Shown: positions 1 to 6,918 of the stretch, in pieces
Numbering within the stretch: position 1 is the first letter of the stretch
Layout: every line of letters begins with the position of its first letter
Assembly: GCA_035525055.1 (NCBI GenBank)
Contig: DATLEZ010000051.1
Span: 1-23,200 of the forward strand
Reading direction: 5' to 3'
DNA length: 23,200 bases
Source: DATEEG01 sp035525055
GTDB taxonomy: Bacteria; Actinomycetota; Acidimicrobiia; Spongiisociales; ZC4RG35
Program-made: the position numbers and the translations under genes
Notes under the pieces: model-generated
Seen by the model: the letters and a program-made list of their open reading frames with translations, nothing else
The model's database searches: none
What the model was told of the DNA's origin: nothing

Positions 1-65
1 CCGGACCCAGTTCATGTCGAGTTCCCGAAGCCACAAATGTCTTTGTAGAATCAAGAATTCCCCGG

Positions 66-140
66 GGGCCCATAGCTCAGCCTGGTTAGAGCGCATCCCT
101 GATAAGGATGAGGTCCGTGGTTCAAGTCCACGTGGGCCCA
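66..140 (+). tRNA. tRNA-Ile (anticodon GAT)
   Basis: A full cloverleaf can be folded. The 7-bp acceptor stem is GGGCCCA (66-72) with TGGGCCC (133-139), and A140 is the discriminator. The D stem is GCTC/GAGC. The anticodon stem CATCC/GGATG encloses loop CTGATAA with anticodon GAT at 101-103. The T stem is CGTGG/CCACG around TTCAAGT. No CCA is encoded. Its 3' half (from A90) is the island attachment core, so the acceptor end of this tRNA is supplied by the island-side sequence while the gene stays intact. Confidence 0.97.
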
Positions 141-141
141 C
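90..141 (+). repeat. Left attachment site core (attL), 52-bp direct repeat
   Basis: The 52 bases from A90 to C141 are identical to 22940-22991. The repeat covers the anticodon arm, variable loop, T arm and 3' acceptor strand of the tRNA-Ile gene plus one base beyond the discriminator. Identity ends at 89 and 142. A repeat of a tRNA 3' end flanking an integrase gene is the classic signature of site-specific integration by a tyrosine recombinase. Confidence 0.95.
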
Positions 142-151
142 AACTCACTCA

Positions 152-192
152 CCTGGGAGAACACCCAGCAATGGCCTTAGGCCTGGGAGAAC
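152..192 (+). repeat. Two 11-bp direct repeats beside attL
   Basis: The sequence CCTGGGAGAAC occurs at 152-162 and again at 182-192, exactly 30 bp apart, between the left attachment core and the integrase gene. Three helical turns of spacing and the position suggest binding sites for an accessory factor (excisionase or host protein), but that is inference. No copy was noticed near the right end. Confidence 0.5.
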
Positions 193-260
193 GTCCGAAT
201 CTTGGGTCTCACCTCATCTCACGACGTGTATGCCAGGCTCTCCCCCATTTGACTAGGCTT

Positions 261-279
261 GTGACACATACGTGACACA
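261..279 (+). promoter_or_regulatory. Paired GTGACACA repeats, candidate left integrase arm sites
   Basis: GTGACACA occurs at 261-268 and 272-279, an 11-bp period, ending 14 bases before the integrase start codon. The same pair with the same period and orientation occurs at 22868-22886 inside the right end. Tyrosine recombinases with an N-terminal arm-binding domain use such repeated arm sites. Being just upstream of the integrase start, the pair may also let the integrase repress its own transcription. Confidence 0.65.
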
Positions 280-293
280 AACGGGTCGGCGAG

Positions 294-1361
294 ATGGGAA
301 ACATCCAGCGCGTAAATCGCTCCAAACCATGGCGGGCCCGCTACTGGGGACCGGACGGGCGCCAGCACTCGAAGAGTTTCGCCCGCAAGATCGACGCGGA
401 GCGCTGGCTGAAGGTATCCGAGGCCGAGTCGCTCACCGGCCGGTGGGTCGACCCGGCCGCCGGGGCAGAGCCTTTCGGTCCGTACGCCGAGGAGTGGATC
501 GCAGTCAAACGTTCCACAGTCGGAGAAACCACGGCCACCAATACCGAGTCATTGCTCCGGGCGCGTGTCCTCCCGGAGTTTGGGGCCAAGAAGCTAAAAC
601 AGATCACCATTGCCGACGTCCGGAAGTGGATGGCCGCGATGACCGACGAAGGACTCGCCCCCTCCACCGTCTACACCTATCGGCGGGTCCTCTCCCAGAT
701 TCTCGACCAGGCTGTTGACGATGGCCTCATCTTGTCCAACCCGGCCAAGAAGGCGAAGCCGCCTTCCGTCCGACCACGGCGACAGCTCTTCCTAGGCGCT
801 CGTGAGCTTCAGTCACTCGCCAACGAATGCGGCGACTACGGGCCCTTGGTGTGGTTCCTCGGATGGTCGGGCCTCCGGTTCGGAGAGGCGACGGCGTTGC
901 GAGTCGGACGCGTGGACCCCTCGAGGCGAAGGGTGCGAGTCGAGGAAGCGGCCACCGAAGTAGGAGGACGTTTGGTCTTCGGGGCTCCTAAGACCCATAA
1001 AGCCCGAACCGTCATAGTCCCTCGGTTCGTCATCGACACAATCCAACCTCTCCTCGAGGGCAGGGACGCCGACGCGCTGGTATTCACTGCTACGAGAGGT
1101 GGGCCGGTTCGGCTGAACAACTTCCGGCGCCGAGTCTTCGCGCCAGCAGCCGAACGGATTGGGAAGCCCGAGTTGGTGCCGCACGACCTGAGAGATACGG
1201 CAGCTTCGCTAGCAATCTCGTCGGGGGCGTCGATCAAGGCGGTGCAAAGGATGCTCGGCCACGCCTCGGCGAAGATGACACTGGATGTCTACGGATCACT
1301 CTTCGAGGAGGACCTCGAAGTCCTCGCCGACCGGATCGAGGAACGCTACGACAACCTGTAG
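294..1361 (+). CDS. int: Tyrosine recombinase / phage-type integrase
   Basis: The 355-aa protein catalyses site-specific recombination between the tRNA-Ile attachment site and the island. Residues about 1-40 are a basic arm-binding region (RVNRSKPWRARYWGPDGRQ), residues about 60-150 a SAM-like core-binding domain, and about 165-350 the catalytic domain. The catalytic set is complete: R195 in SGLRFGEA, K233 or K236 in the beta-hairpin, H297 and R300 in HDLRDTA, H323 in LGH and nucleophile Y333 in LDVYGSLF. Length is typical of actinobacterial integrases of tRNA-borne elements. The ATG start has only a weak purine-rich upstream sequence. It is transcribed away from the tRNA, directly after the GTGACACA pair. 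With all catalytic residues and no frameshift, it should be active. Confidence 0.96.
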   Translation: MGNIQRVNRSKPWRARYWGPDGRQHSKSFARKIDAERWLKVSEAESLTGRWVDPAAGAEPFGPYAEEWIAVKRSTVGETTATNTESLLRARVLPEFGAKKLKQITIADVRKWMAAMTDEGLAPSTVYTYRRVLSQILDQAVDDGLILSNPAKKAKPPSVRPRRQLFLGARELQSLANECGDYGPLVWFLGWSGLRFGEATALRVGRVDPSRRRVRVEEAATEVGGRLVFGAPKTHKARTVIVPRFVIDTIQPLLEGRDADALVFTATRGGPVRLNNFRRRVFAPAAERIGKPELVPHDLRDTAASLAISSGASIKAVQRMLGHASAKMTLDVYGSLFEEDLEVLADRIEERYDNL

Positions 1362-1801
1362 AGCCAGCAGTCAGTCCAGAAAAAGGGACGCGGAAGTGTT
1401 CCTCTGAGGGGGAATCAAGGCGACGCGGCGAGTGTGGGTAGACCCTCGGCGCTCTCACTCCGCATCACATCCTTCACATATAAGAGGCGCGGGGATTGGG
1501 CGCGACCTGGGGGAACGTACCTGTCGCCTCGCCATCGAAGTCCCAGGTCAGCGTGTCGCAGTTCGCGAATGCGATCGGCCGTGGCTTCCTCTATCCGCTG
1601 AGCTCTAAAGGTCGATGACTCTCAGCCAGTAGAGGTCGACGCGGAACCCGGCTCAGTATCGTCTGATCGATGAACTTCGTGACTCGAACTGAACAACCTG
1701 GGCACAGCTGCCCCACAATCTGACAGCCGCGCGAGATAGACTTGACGATGCGCGCGAACCGCGCGAACCGCTCACAGTGAGCGCGACGAAAGGGAGCGGA
1801 C
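1362..1801. other. Non-coding stretch between integrase and first cargo genes
   Basis: I see no convincing gene in these 440 bases; the long minus-strand frames here run antisense across the next real genes. No strong hairpin plus T-run terminator follows the integrase. The last 50 bases hold a tandem 9-bp repeat (CGCGCGAAC at 1751-1759 and 1760-1768) and a 15-bp near-palindrome at 1769-1783, described separately. Confidence 0.5.
1751..1783 (+). promoter_or_regulatory. Tandem 9-mer followed by 7-bp inverted repeat
   Basis: CGCGCGAAC is repeated twice in tandem (1751-1768). It is followed by CGCTCAC-A-GTGAGCG (1769-1783), perfect 7-bp arms around one base. The block ends 18 bases before the start codon at 1802, with the AAAGGGAG ribosome binding site in between. 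It could be an operator for the coupled two-gene unit downstream. A possible -35 hexamer TTGACG lies at 1742-1747, but no clear -10 fits it. Confidence 0.4.
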
Positions 1802-2032
1802 ATGGCAGGGTGGCTAGGCCGGAAGTCCGGGAAGCGAAAGGATGACACGTTGCATCTGACTGCAACCGAAGTGCTCGAGATTCTTGACGAGAGATCACGG
1901 AAGTACCTAGGGGTGGCCGCAGACAAGGCGATACGAATGGCTGAGAACGGGGAGTTACCTGACGACCTGAGTGGGTCCATCGTCGGGTCTTGGGTAATCA
2001 TGGCTAAGGGAGCCAAGGCCGAGAAGGTTTGA
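1802..2032 (+). CDS. Small hypothetical protein, first gene of a coupled pair
   Basis: This 76-aa protein starts at an ATG with a good ribosome binding site (AAAGGGAG, 1789-1796). It begins with a basic stretch (GRKSGKRKDD) and continues with a helical, charged region (LTATEVLEILDERSRKYLG). No signal peptide or membrane segment is visible. Its stop codon overlaps the TTG start of the next gene by three bases, so the two are translationally coupled. A small basic protein coupled to a larger acidic one behind a palindrome resembles toxin-antitoxin layout, but I recognise no family, so that is only a possibility. Confidence 0.6.
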   Translation: MAGWLGRKSGKRKDDTLHLTATEVLEILDERSRKYLGVAADKAIRMAENGELPDDLSGSIVGSWVIMAKGAKAEKV

Positions 2033-2673
2033 CGGCCGACCCGTCGCGCTCGCCAGAGAGCGCAGTCAGAAACTTGGTGGACGAGCTGAACCAGACGCTC
2101 CGCCAGACCGTCACTGAATACCGCTTGGTAAGCGCGATGTACGGCCGCTGGGCACACATCTCCTTCACCGACGATCAACCAGTCCGACTGGATGACTCGC
2201 ACTGGCTACACGTCATTCTCGACCTGTATTACGGGGACCGTGACGACGAGCGCGGTCAATTCAGAAGCCACGTGCTCAAGGCGATCTTCACGTATCTCGA
2301 CTCACCCGACGTGGAAACAGGCGAAGTCCTGGCCTATCACCTGCACCCGCTGGACTTGGCAGGAGCGGGGTGGACCCTGGTGCCGCATCTGCACACTCCA
2401 AGGTCTAACGAGCTCGGCCACCACATCTACGTAGGCCGCTGCTGCATTGAAGATCTACTCGAGTACCTGATTCGAGAGGAGCAGGTGCCGATCGTGGAGC
2501 AGCAGCATCCCCTTGGGAAATCGCTGACGCAGGACGAACTGGTGCGACGAGCCACTACACGGCTTCACGACGGGCGCGAGCTTTTCCACCAGAAATTCAA
2601 GACCTGGCACGGCATGACGCCGATCAGCGACCTTCCCGATGAGGCACAGGACATTTTGAGGCAGTTGCGGTAG
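2029..2673 (+). CDS. Hypothetical protein, second gene of a coupled pair
   Basis: The 214-aa soluble protein is not one I recognise. Its TTG start (2029) overlaps the stop of the upstream gene (TGA at 2030-2032) and sits right after GAGAAGG. The sequence is rich in His, Asp and Trp, for example LHVILDLYYGDRDDERGQFRSH and YHLHPLDLAGAGWTLV. It ends in a charged helical segment (DELVRRATTRLHDGRELFHQ). No signal peptide or membrane segment is evident. Composition and high GC at codon third positions look coding. The overlap indicates a functional pair with 1802-2032. Long antisense frames over this gene are treated as shadows. Confidence 0.65.
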   Translation: MTADPSRSPESAVRNLVDELNQTLRQTVTEYRLVSAMYGRWAHISFTDDQPVRLDDSHWLHVILDLYYGDRDDERGQFRSHVLKAIFTYLDSPDVETGEVLAYHLHPLDLAGAGWTLVPHLHTPRSNELGHHIYVGRCCIEDLLEYLIREEQVPIVEQQHPLGKSLTQDELVRRATTRLHDGRELFHQKFKTWHGMTPISDLPDEAQDILRQLR

Positions 2674-2876
2674 TGAGTTGCGTACCGCTGTCCCCGTCAA
2701 TGGCCCAGCTTCTCGAGACGTTGCGGGCCTGGCCGGGAGTGGACGTGGAGTCACTGCGGACCCAACCGGAATGGGATCAGGCAACGGCCTGGGGGTGGGT
2801 GATGAAGTCGGGGGAGCTGACTGGAACGGGGCTAGCCCATGTGGGGGACCTGCCGGGTGGGCTCGTGACCGAGTAA
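2673..2876 (+). CDS. Small hypothetical protein
   Basis: A 67-aa frame begins with GTG at 2673, the last base of the upstream stop codon, so it may be a third member of the same transcript. A possible ribosome binding site GAGG lies at 2658-2661. An in-frame ATG at 2700 would give a 58-aa protein starting MAQLLETLRAWPGVDVESLR, which reads more like a folded N-terminus. No family is recognised. Two other frames are open here, so the call is moderate to weak. Confidence 0.4.
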   Translation: MSCVPLSPSMAQLLETLRAWPGVDVESLRTQPEWDQATAWGWVMKSGELTGTGLAHVGDLPGGLVTE

Positions 2877-2889
2877 AGGGATCTCTCTG

Positions 2890-3411
2890 GTGCCGAGTCA
2901 CCCTCGAAAGAGGGGAATCCCGCGCGCCTCTCGGCGGTTCAGACCTCAGGCCGGTTCCGGTTTCCGAGGTCTCTTTGACGAAAAGTGTCCAAGCGACCAG
3001 GACGGCGAGTCCTCCGATCAATCCGATGCCGAGACTCCCTCCGATGAGGGTGAAGCTCAGGAAGTCTCCGAGGAGAGATCCACAATCGACGTTTGGCGGC
3101 GGGAAGTTGGCCGAGCACTCCCTCGGGAGGTTCTGTCGGGAAGCGATGAAGGCCCATCCGAACCACCAGACCCCCAAGACCTCCTGCTGCGAGGAGAGGG
3201 AAGCCCGACAACGCCGAGGACAGCGCCCGGCGCGCGAACGGAGTTCGTCCGTCTTGCCTCCTTGAGAGCCCTCAGGCGGATCTGGCATGAAGACGGGAGT
3301 AACCGGGTCTTCGATGAGCTAGAGCGTCATCGGAAGTCAGCCAGCCCCCAGCAACAGGTTTGGATCAACCTTGCGGATGTGTTCATCACTGCATACGAAG
3401 GACCACCGTGA
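2890..3411 (+). CDS. Uncertain ORF; only the C-terminal third looks coding
   Basis: This frame encodes up to 173 aa. Residues about 35-70 are acidic low-complexity sequence (DQDGESSDQSDAETPSDEGEAQ) whose opposite strand reads as a membrane segment, so that part may not be translated in this direction. The last 55 residues (from EFVRLASLRALRRIWHEDG to AYEGPP) look like a genuine helical protein end, and the stop overlaps the GTG of the next short frame in a GTGA arrangement. The true start is unclear. It may be the 3' remnant of a larger gene joined to unrelated DNA. Confidence 0.35.
   Translation: MPSHPRKRGIPRASRRFRPQAGSGFRGLFDEKCPSDQDGESSDQSDAETPSDEGEAQEVSEERSTIDVWRREVGRALPREVLSGSDEGPSEPPDPQDLLLRGEGSPTTPRTAPGARTEFVRLASLRALRRIWHEDGSNRVFDELERHRKSASPQQQVWINLADVFITAYEGPP
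2938..3288 (-). pseudogene. Possible degraded two-helix membrane protein gene
   Basis: On the minus strand, residues 34-113 of an open frame read as a small membrane protein. There is a Trp-rich first helix (VLGVWWFGWAFIAS), a loop with two Cys (ECSANFPPPNVDCGS), then a long glycine-rich helix ending TLFVKE. The order helix, Cys loop, Gly-rich helix looks like a genuine protein rather than noise. Base composition by codon position also fits this strand slightly better than the plus strand. There is no clear start, and the frame runs on with no natural stop into antisense of 2029-2673; a stop appears promptly in a neighbouring frame near 2939. I take it as a truncated or frameshifted remnant; it conflicts with the ORF at 2890-3411. 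Confidence 0.3.
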
Positions 3412-3524
3412 CATTCCTCTTGGGCACTATCGATAGCCCGACCCTCGTCAATCCGAACGACAACACCAAGACCGTGACGGTGGATCATGTGGCGGGAATC
3501 GCCATACCGCATCCGCTGACTTGA
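3408..3524 (+). CDS. Very short ORF coupled to the preceding frame
   Basis: A 38-aa frame begins with GTG at 3408 and overlaps the previous stop (GTGA). The product reads TFLLGTIDSPTLVNPNDNTK and ends HPLT. About three quarters of third codon positions are G or C, as in the host's real genes, which hints at coding. It is too short to assign and may be the front of a truncated gene. Confidence 0.3.
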   Translation: MTFLLGTIDSPTLVNPNDNTKTVTVDHVAGIAIPHPLT

Positions 3525-3548
3525 TTTCCTACTGGTCGTACCTGGTCG

Positions 3549-3755
3549 TTAGGTGCGTCGGGAAGACAGTCCGAAGACGGACCGGAACCGACTTTTGATT
3601 TTGTGGCGGCGGCTGCGGCGTCGGAGTTCGACATGGGTGGCGTCGAAAATTTCTGAGTTGCCGTTTTCTGCTGCGCGGTCCCGTAGATGAAGTAGCTGTT
3701 CGTCGGTTGCGTTGCGCATCATCTCTTCAATTGCGTATGCCCGCTGGCTTTTCAT
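3549..3755 (-). CDS. Small basic hypothetical protein (68 aa)
   Basis: The start is well supported. ATG at 3755 is preceded by a near-perfect Shine-Dalgarno AAGGAGG (plus-strand 3764-3770) with 8 bases of spacing, the strongest in this zone. The protein is mostly helical and charged (YAIEEMMRNATDEQLLHLRDRA) with a strongly basic C-terminus (RRRSRRHKIKSRFRS), suggesting nucleic acid binding or a small regulator. No family is recognised. It is the last of several minus-strand genes between 3.5 and 5.6 kb. Confidence 0.6.
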   Translation of the reverse strand: MKSQRAYAIEEMMRNATDEQLLHLRDRAAENGNSEIFDATHVELRRRSRRHKIKSRFRSVFGLSSRRT

Positions 3756-3879
3756 AAGAATGTCCTCCTTCCTTCTGCCGTGATGTCAGTGGCCGGTATG
3801 GGATCCCCAAAGATGTTCCGGGTCCCATTGCTTAGCGACACTCGGCATCATTACGTCTCCGCTGGCATCGTGCATCTGT

Positions 3880-4278
3880 TCATTCGCCAATCTCCGCATC
3901 TACCTTTTCAACACACTCCCGATAGAACTGGACGAGGGCATCCTGTATGTCTTGATCGGTGAGATCCAGCATGTCCTGTGCGTCGCGGAGTGTCGCCGTG
4001 TACCCGTTTGTACCTCCCCAGCAGTAGAGCTCACGCGCGGTCAGACGCCCCAGTTCACCTTTTTGGGTTATGACCTCGATCTCGGAGAGGAGCCCGCTAT
4101 CGCGGTCACAATCAAGCGCAATGGGATCCAGACCCACGCTAGCCCGTACCTCGTTGGCAGCGTCAAGACCATCGTCCCATCCCGTACAGAAGTGGTCTGG
4201 GATACGCTCGACGGAGACACAAGCCGAGGTCATCACAATAAGTAGCACGCCAAACATGCTGGCTCGGGATAGTGTCAT
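3880..4278 (-). CDS. Probable lipoprotein of unknown function
   Basis: The 132-aa protein begins with a short basic N-terminus and a hydrophobic stretch (MFGVLLIVMTSAC), consistent with a signal peptide ending in a lipobox-like Cys, although Thr at -3 is not the preferred residue. The mature part is acidic with three further Cys (HFCTGWDD, ALDCDRD, ELYCWGG) that could form disulfides outside the membrane, and a C-terminal helix. ATG 4278 is preferred over the adjacent GTG 4281; AAGGA lies just upstream. No family is recognised. Confidence 0.6.
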   Translation of the reverse strand: MTLSRASMFGVLLIVMTSACVSVERIPDHFCTGWDDGLDAANEVRASVGLDPIALDCDRDSGLLSEIEVITQKGELGRLTARELYCWGGTNGYTATLRDAQDMLDLTDQDIQDALVQFYRECVEKVDAEIGE

Positions 4279-4575
4279 CACTTCCTTATCACCGCGGTCC
4301 TTTCACATCGGTATGATCAGACCGGACCTCAACAAGGATGGCCGCGGCCTGAGCCGAACGTGCTTTGTGGCTAAAGCGGTTCTTGCACGTCGAGGACAAA
4401 GGAGGCCGATCCGCGTTAGCGGTTCTGCGCCCACTTGTAAATGAACGGCTGTTTGTGACCAGAAGGTGTTCCTCTTCAGACACGAATATGTCGAAGTACT
4501 CGGCATGCGGCCATGATTCTGTCGCGCTGCCGCCCATGGACACCTGCCGCTCAACCTGACTCGAGCGGAACGAGG
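4279..4575. other. Gap between minus-strand genes with no convincing gene
   Basis: About 300 bases separate the lipoprotein gene from 4576-5013. A minus-strand frame from ATG 4537 to 4289 gives 82 residues whose first 27 (MGGSATESWPHAEYFDIFVS...) look plausible, but the rest is low-quality sequence and the ribosome binding site is poor. I see no tRNA, terminator or repeat of note. Confidence 0.35.
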
Positions 4576-5013
4576 CTAGAACGGCGGCCTGCCGTCCTTC
4601 TTGTGCCTGTTGGCCTCTAGCCACGAGGCCATTCGCCGCTGCCTCTCGGCAAGTATCTCCTGCGACTCCACCATGAACGTCGAAGGATCCCGAGTGCCAG
4701 GGTTCACAGGGTCGTATAGTGCGGCACCGTACTTGCTCATGATCTGTGTGGCTTCCACCACCATGGTGTAAGCCTCATCCTGGCCGCGATCCAGGCTGAA
4801 GATTAGCTCCATTGTTACAGCCGTCCCGGCGCTGATGTAGGTGTCTACCAGGGCGTCAGCCAGGTCGGCGACCTTGAAGATCTGACCACCCCTCCAATAC
4901 CGGCGTGACAGCTCTGAAACCCAGTTAGACCTGAGTTTTTTCATCTCCTTCTTGAATGGTTTCGACTCTTTCTTCCCGCCGGGGAATATGAGTCGACCAG
5001 AGTCCAAATCCAT
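4576..5013 (-). CDS. Hypothetical protein (145 aa)
   Basis: A soluble protein with a Lys-rich N-terminus (GGKKESKPFKKEMKKLRSNW), a middle region with DLADALVDTYISAGTAVTMELIFSLDRGQDEAYTMV, and a helical C-terminus (QEILAERQRRMASWLEANRHKK). The ATG at 5013 is preceded by AAGGG with short spacing. No recognised domain, signal peptide or membrane segment. It lies between the excisionase-like gene and the lipoprotein gene on the same strand, about 100 bases from the former. Island accessory function unknown. Confidence 0.55.
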   Translation of the reverse strand: MDLDSGRLIFPGGKKESKPFKKEMKKLRSNWVSELSRRYWRGGQIFKVADLADALVDTYISAGTAVTMELIFSLDRGQDEAYTMVVEATQIMSKYGAALYDPVNPGTRDPSTFMVESQEILAERQRRMASWLEANRHKKDGRPPF

Positions 5014-5110
5014 GTTCCCTTCAACCCGAGCAAACGCTACCGATCAATCTGCTTTTACCGTGAAGCGATCTCAAGGCGCCGGCAGCTGTTGGGGTTCACC
5101 AGAAGGTGTC

Positions 5111-5560
5111 CTATCGATCGGCGTCAAACTCGGCTTCGCTTAGTCTTTCGTCAAGAAACCGGTCAATGTCCGTAGGGCGAAAGAGGACCCTCCTCCCGAC
5201 TCGAATGCCGAGCACACCCGGCTTCTCCCGGCGATATCGCTGCGTGTAGAGCGCACCTGGGGTGAGCCGCAGATATTCAGCCGTCTCCTCGAGTGTCAGT
5301 AATTGCTCCCTCACACGGACGTCGACGGCAACCCCATCAACAGGGTCCAAGCACGTGAACTCGCAGGCCGCTACGCCGTCCCCGAACACGTCCGCCGACG
5401 GACCCGAGCCCGGAACAAGCCCCGAAGAGGACGACTCTCCGGTTAACCAGGACCAATCTCGACAACCAGCGCTCACACCGCCACCAGCCGTCGCCACACT
5501 CTCTCGACGGCAGCCCAGCGTGTCCACCCAGCGTGACTTGACAACTGTTAGGGAACTCAT
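5111..5560 (-). CDS. Excisionase-like MerR-type HTH DNA-binding protein
   Basis: The C-terminal 67 residues form a typical excisionase/MerR-like helix-turn-helix domain. LLTLEETAEYLRLTPGALYTQRYRRE is the helix-turn-helix, LGIRVGRRVLFRPTDIDRFLDE the wing and following helix. Such proteins bind attachment DNA and direct integrase toward excision. The domain begins near 5305; the upstream 80 residues are Gly/Ser-rich without clear structure. The start is therefore uncertain: ATG 5560 has a distant GGAG, while an in-frame GTG at 5314 would give a compact 67-aa protein of normal excisionase size but without a clear ribosome binding site. It is unusual in lying 4 kb from the integrase on the opposite strand. 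Confidence 0.65.
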   Translation of the reverse strand: MSSLTVVKSRWVDTLGCRRESVATAGGGVSAGCRDWSWLTGESSSSGLVPGSGPSADVFGDGVAACEFTCLDPVDGVAVDVRVREQLLTLEETAEYLRLTPGALYTQRYRREKPGVLGIRVGRRVLFRPTDIDRFLDERLSEAEFDADR

Positions 5561-5618
5561 ATCTGACACCGCTCCAGATCGGCACCTCGGCGCTCGGGAA
5601 GGGGGCCGGGGGGCCCTC

Positions 5619-5987
5619 TCACTCGTCTCGCGTCGCCTCCACGCTGTCCGAGAGAACGTAGAACCGGAAGGTCGTCCTTCCGGCCGGGCTCCGTTCGGGT
5701 GGGATCGGGTTGTCCTCGAACCATTGGAGGTACCGCTCATAGGCGTCGTGATCTACGAAATGCAGTTCGGCGATCCGGTAGAAAGACTGGGGCTGCTGTG
5801 CTGTTGGGGAGCCGGCGCTCGTCGAGGTGATGGGACGGACCACTGTGTTGAACACCAGTCGGTCCAGATGGGGGTTGGCGAGCAGGTCGGGAACGTGCAC
5901 ATCCCAAATCCACCGCTCGTACTCGTCGATGGATACTCCTGCAACGATGTCGTAGCCGAGAATGGCCTTAACGCCGGGTGGGCTCAT
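5619..5987 (-). CDS. EthD-like / dimeric alpha-beta barrel protein
   Basis: The 122-aa protein has the layout of small ferredoxin-like dimeric barrels of the EthD type: an N-terminal strand (VKAILGYDIVAGVS), a helix with IDEYERWIWDVHVPDLLANP, then NTVVRPI, YRIAELHFVDHDAYERYLQW and a last strand TTFRFYVLS. Members often act as small isomerases, cyclases or accessory proteins in catabolic clusters; the reaction here is unknown. Its ATG (5987) follows AAAGG and lies 3 bases after the stop of the lyase gene, so the two are cotranscribed. This ties it to CoA-ester cleavage or a step just before it. Confidence 0.75.
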   Translation of the reverse strand: MSPPGVKAILGYDIVAGVSIDEYERWIWDVHVPDLLANPHLDRLVFNTVVRPITSTSAGSPTAQQPQSFYRIAELHFVDHDAYERYLQWFEDNPIPPERSPAGRTTFRFYVLSDSVEATRDE

Positions 5988-5990
5988 GGG

Positions 5991-6893
5991 TTACCTTTCG
6001 GTGGTGGGCGGGTTCTGTGAGGCGAGCGTGATCCGGGCGAGCCGCACGACGGCTTCGTCGATCAGGGAGCCGTCTTCTGCCACGGTGACTGCACCGCCCT
6101 CTCTCCGGGCAGCCTCAAAGCGATCCACGATGTCGCGAGCAGAGGCGAACTCATCAGCCGTTGGAGAAAAGACGGCGTTTATGATCGGGATCTGGTCCGG
6201 GTGAACGGCCGCCCGGCCTCCGTAACCCATGCGGCGCAACGCTTCTGAGGTCGTGCGTAGCGAATCCAGGTCGCGGAAGGCGGTCTCGACCGGACCGATC
6301 GGTGGATTGAGCCCGGCCGCCGCAGAGGCAACCACGAGGGCCGTGCGGATGGGATTCAGCTCGGGCCCGCCCGGAGAGGGGTGCATTCCCAGTTCGGCGA
6401 CCAGGTCGGCCTCCCCGATTGACATGTGCGACACTCGGCTCGATGCGGCGATGCGCGGTGCGGCCAGGATTCCTGCGGCCGTTTCCAATAGCGGAGCGAT
6501 CCGCAATCGGCCGGGCTCTATCCGTGCGGCTGCTTCGAGAGCGTCGAGCCGATCGGCCACGAACTCAACCTCATCCGTCGAGGAGACCTTAGGCAGGTAG
6601 ACGCCGCGCAGAACCGGATGCACAACGGCAGCCAGGTCACGTTCGAGCAGGTCGGGTTGGGGGTTGACCCGCACCCACAGTGCGGTCGGGCTCTCGCTTT
6701 GTCGGGAAAGCCACGACCCGACGGTGTCCCTCGCGTATGTCTTAGCGGCGGGCGCAACCGCGTCCTCGAGATCGACGATCACCGCATCCGCCCCGCGTCG
6801 GGTCGCTTTGGCCAGCATGTCGGGCTTGTCGCCGGGCACGTAGAGGAAGCTCCGGGCGGGTGCGGCGGGCGGTAGGTGAGTAGACGCTGGCAC
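5991..6893 (-). CDS. HpcH/HpaI aldolase, citrate lyase beta-subunit (CitE-like) family
   Basis: The 300-aa protein belongs to the CitE-like acyl-CoA lyases, which cleave malyl-, methylmalyl- or citramalyl-CoA type esters into acetyl-CoA or propionyl-CoA and a 2-oxoacid. Family motifs appear in order: RSFLYVPGD (14-22), VDLEDAV (40-46), WVRVN (73-77), LPKV (100-103), LLETAAGI (135-142, metal ligand E137), GEADLVAELG (160-169, metal ligand D163) and GYGGRAAVHPDQI near the C-terminus. GTG at 6893 is chosen because AAGGA lies 8 bases upstream and the conserved domain starts 13 residues later; the open frame extends further but without family sequence. It is first in a two-gene unit with the EthD-like gene and diverges from the CoA-transferase, an obvious partner supplying its CoA ester. 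Confidence 0.9.
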   Translation of the reverse strand: MPASTHLPPAAPARSFLYVPGDKPDMLAKATRRGADAVIVDLEDAVAPAAKTYARDTVGSWLSRQSESPTALWVRVNPQPDLLERDLAAVVHPVLRGVYLPKVSSTDEVEFVADRLDALEAAARIEPGRLRIAPLLETAAGILAAPRIAASSRVSHMSIGEADLVAELGMHPSPGGPELNPIRTALVVASAAAGLNPPIGPVETAFRDLDSLRTTSEALRRMGYGGRAAVHPDQIPIINAVFSPTADEFASARDIVDRFEAARREGGAVTVAEDGSLIDEAVVRLARITLASQNPPTTER

Positions 6894-6918
6894 GGGTAGG
6901 TTCCTTCGCTCTTTCCTC

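Noticed and set aside
14..256. Plus-strand ORF across the tRNA
   Set aside because: It reads straight through the tRNA-Ile gene and has no coding character.
1591..2202. Long minus-strand ORF of 203 aa
   Set aside because: It runs antisense through the coupled genes at 1802 and 2029, which have a ribosome binding site and overlap signals; it has no recognisable domain.
4289..4537. Small minus-strand ORF starting MGGSATESWPHAEYFD
   Set aside because: The first 27 residues look plausible, but the remainder is low-quality sequence, the ribosome binding site is poor and the frame lies between better-supported genes.
4562..4573. Single half-site GAGCGGAACGA resembling the IclR operator
   Set aside because: There is no matching TTCC arm at the right spacing and it does not lie before a pathway gene.
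4458..5109. Exact 12-bp repeat ACCAGAAGGTGT at 4458-4469 and 5098-5109
   Set aside because: A 12-bp match in a 23-kb window is expected by chance several times, and no matching flanks or symmetrical features accompany it.
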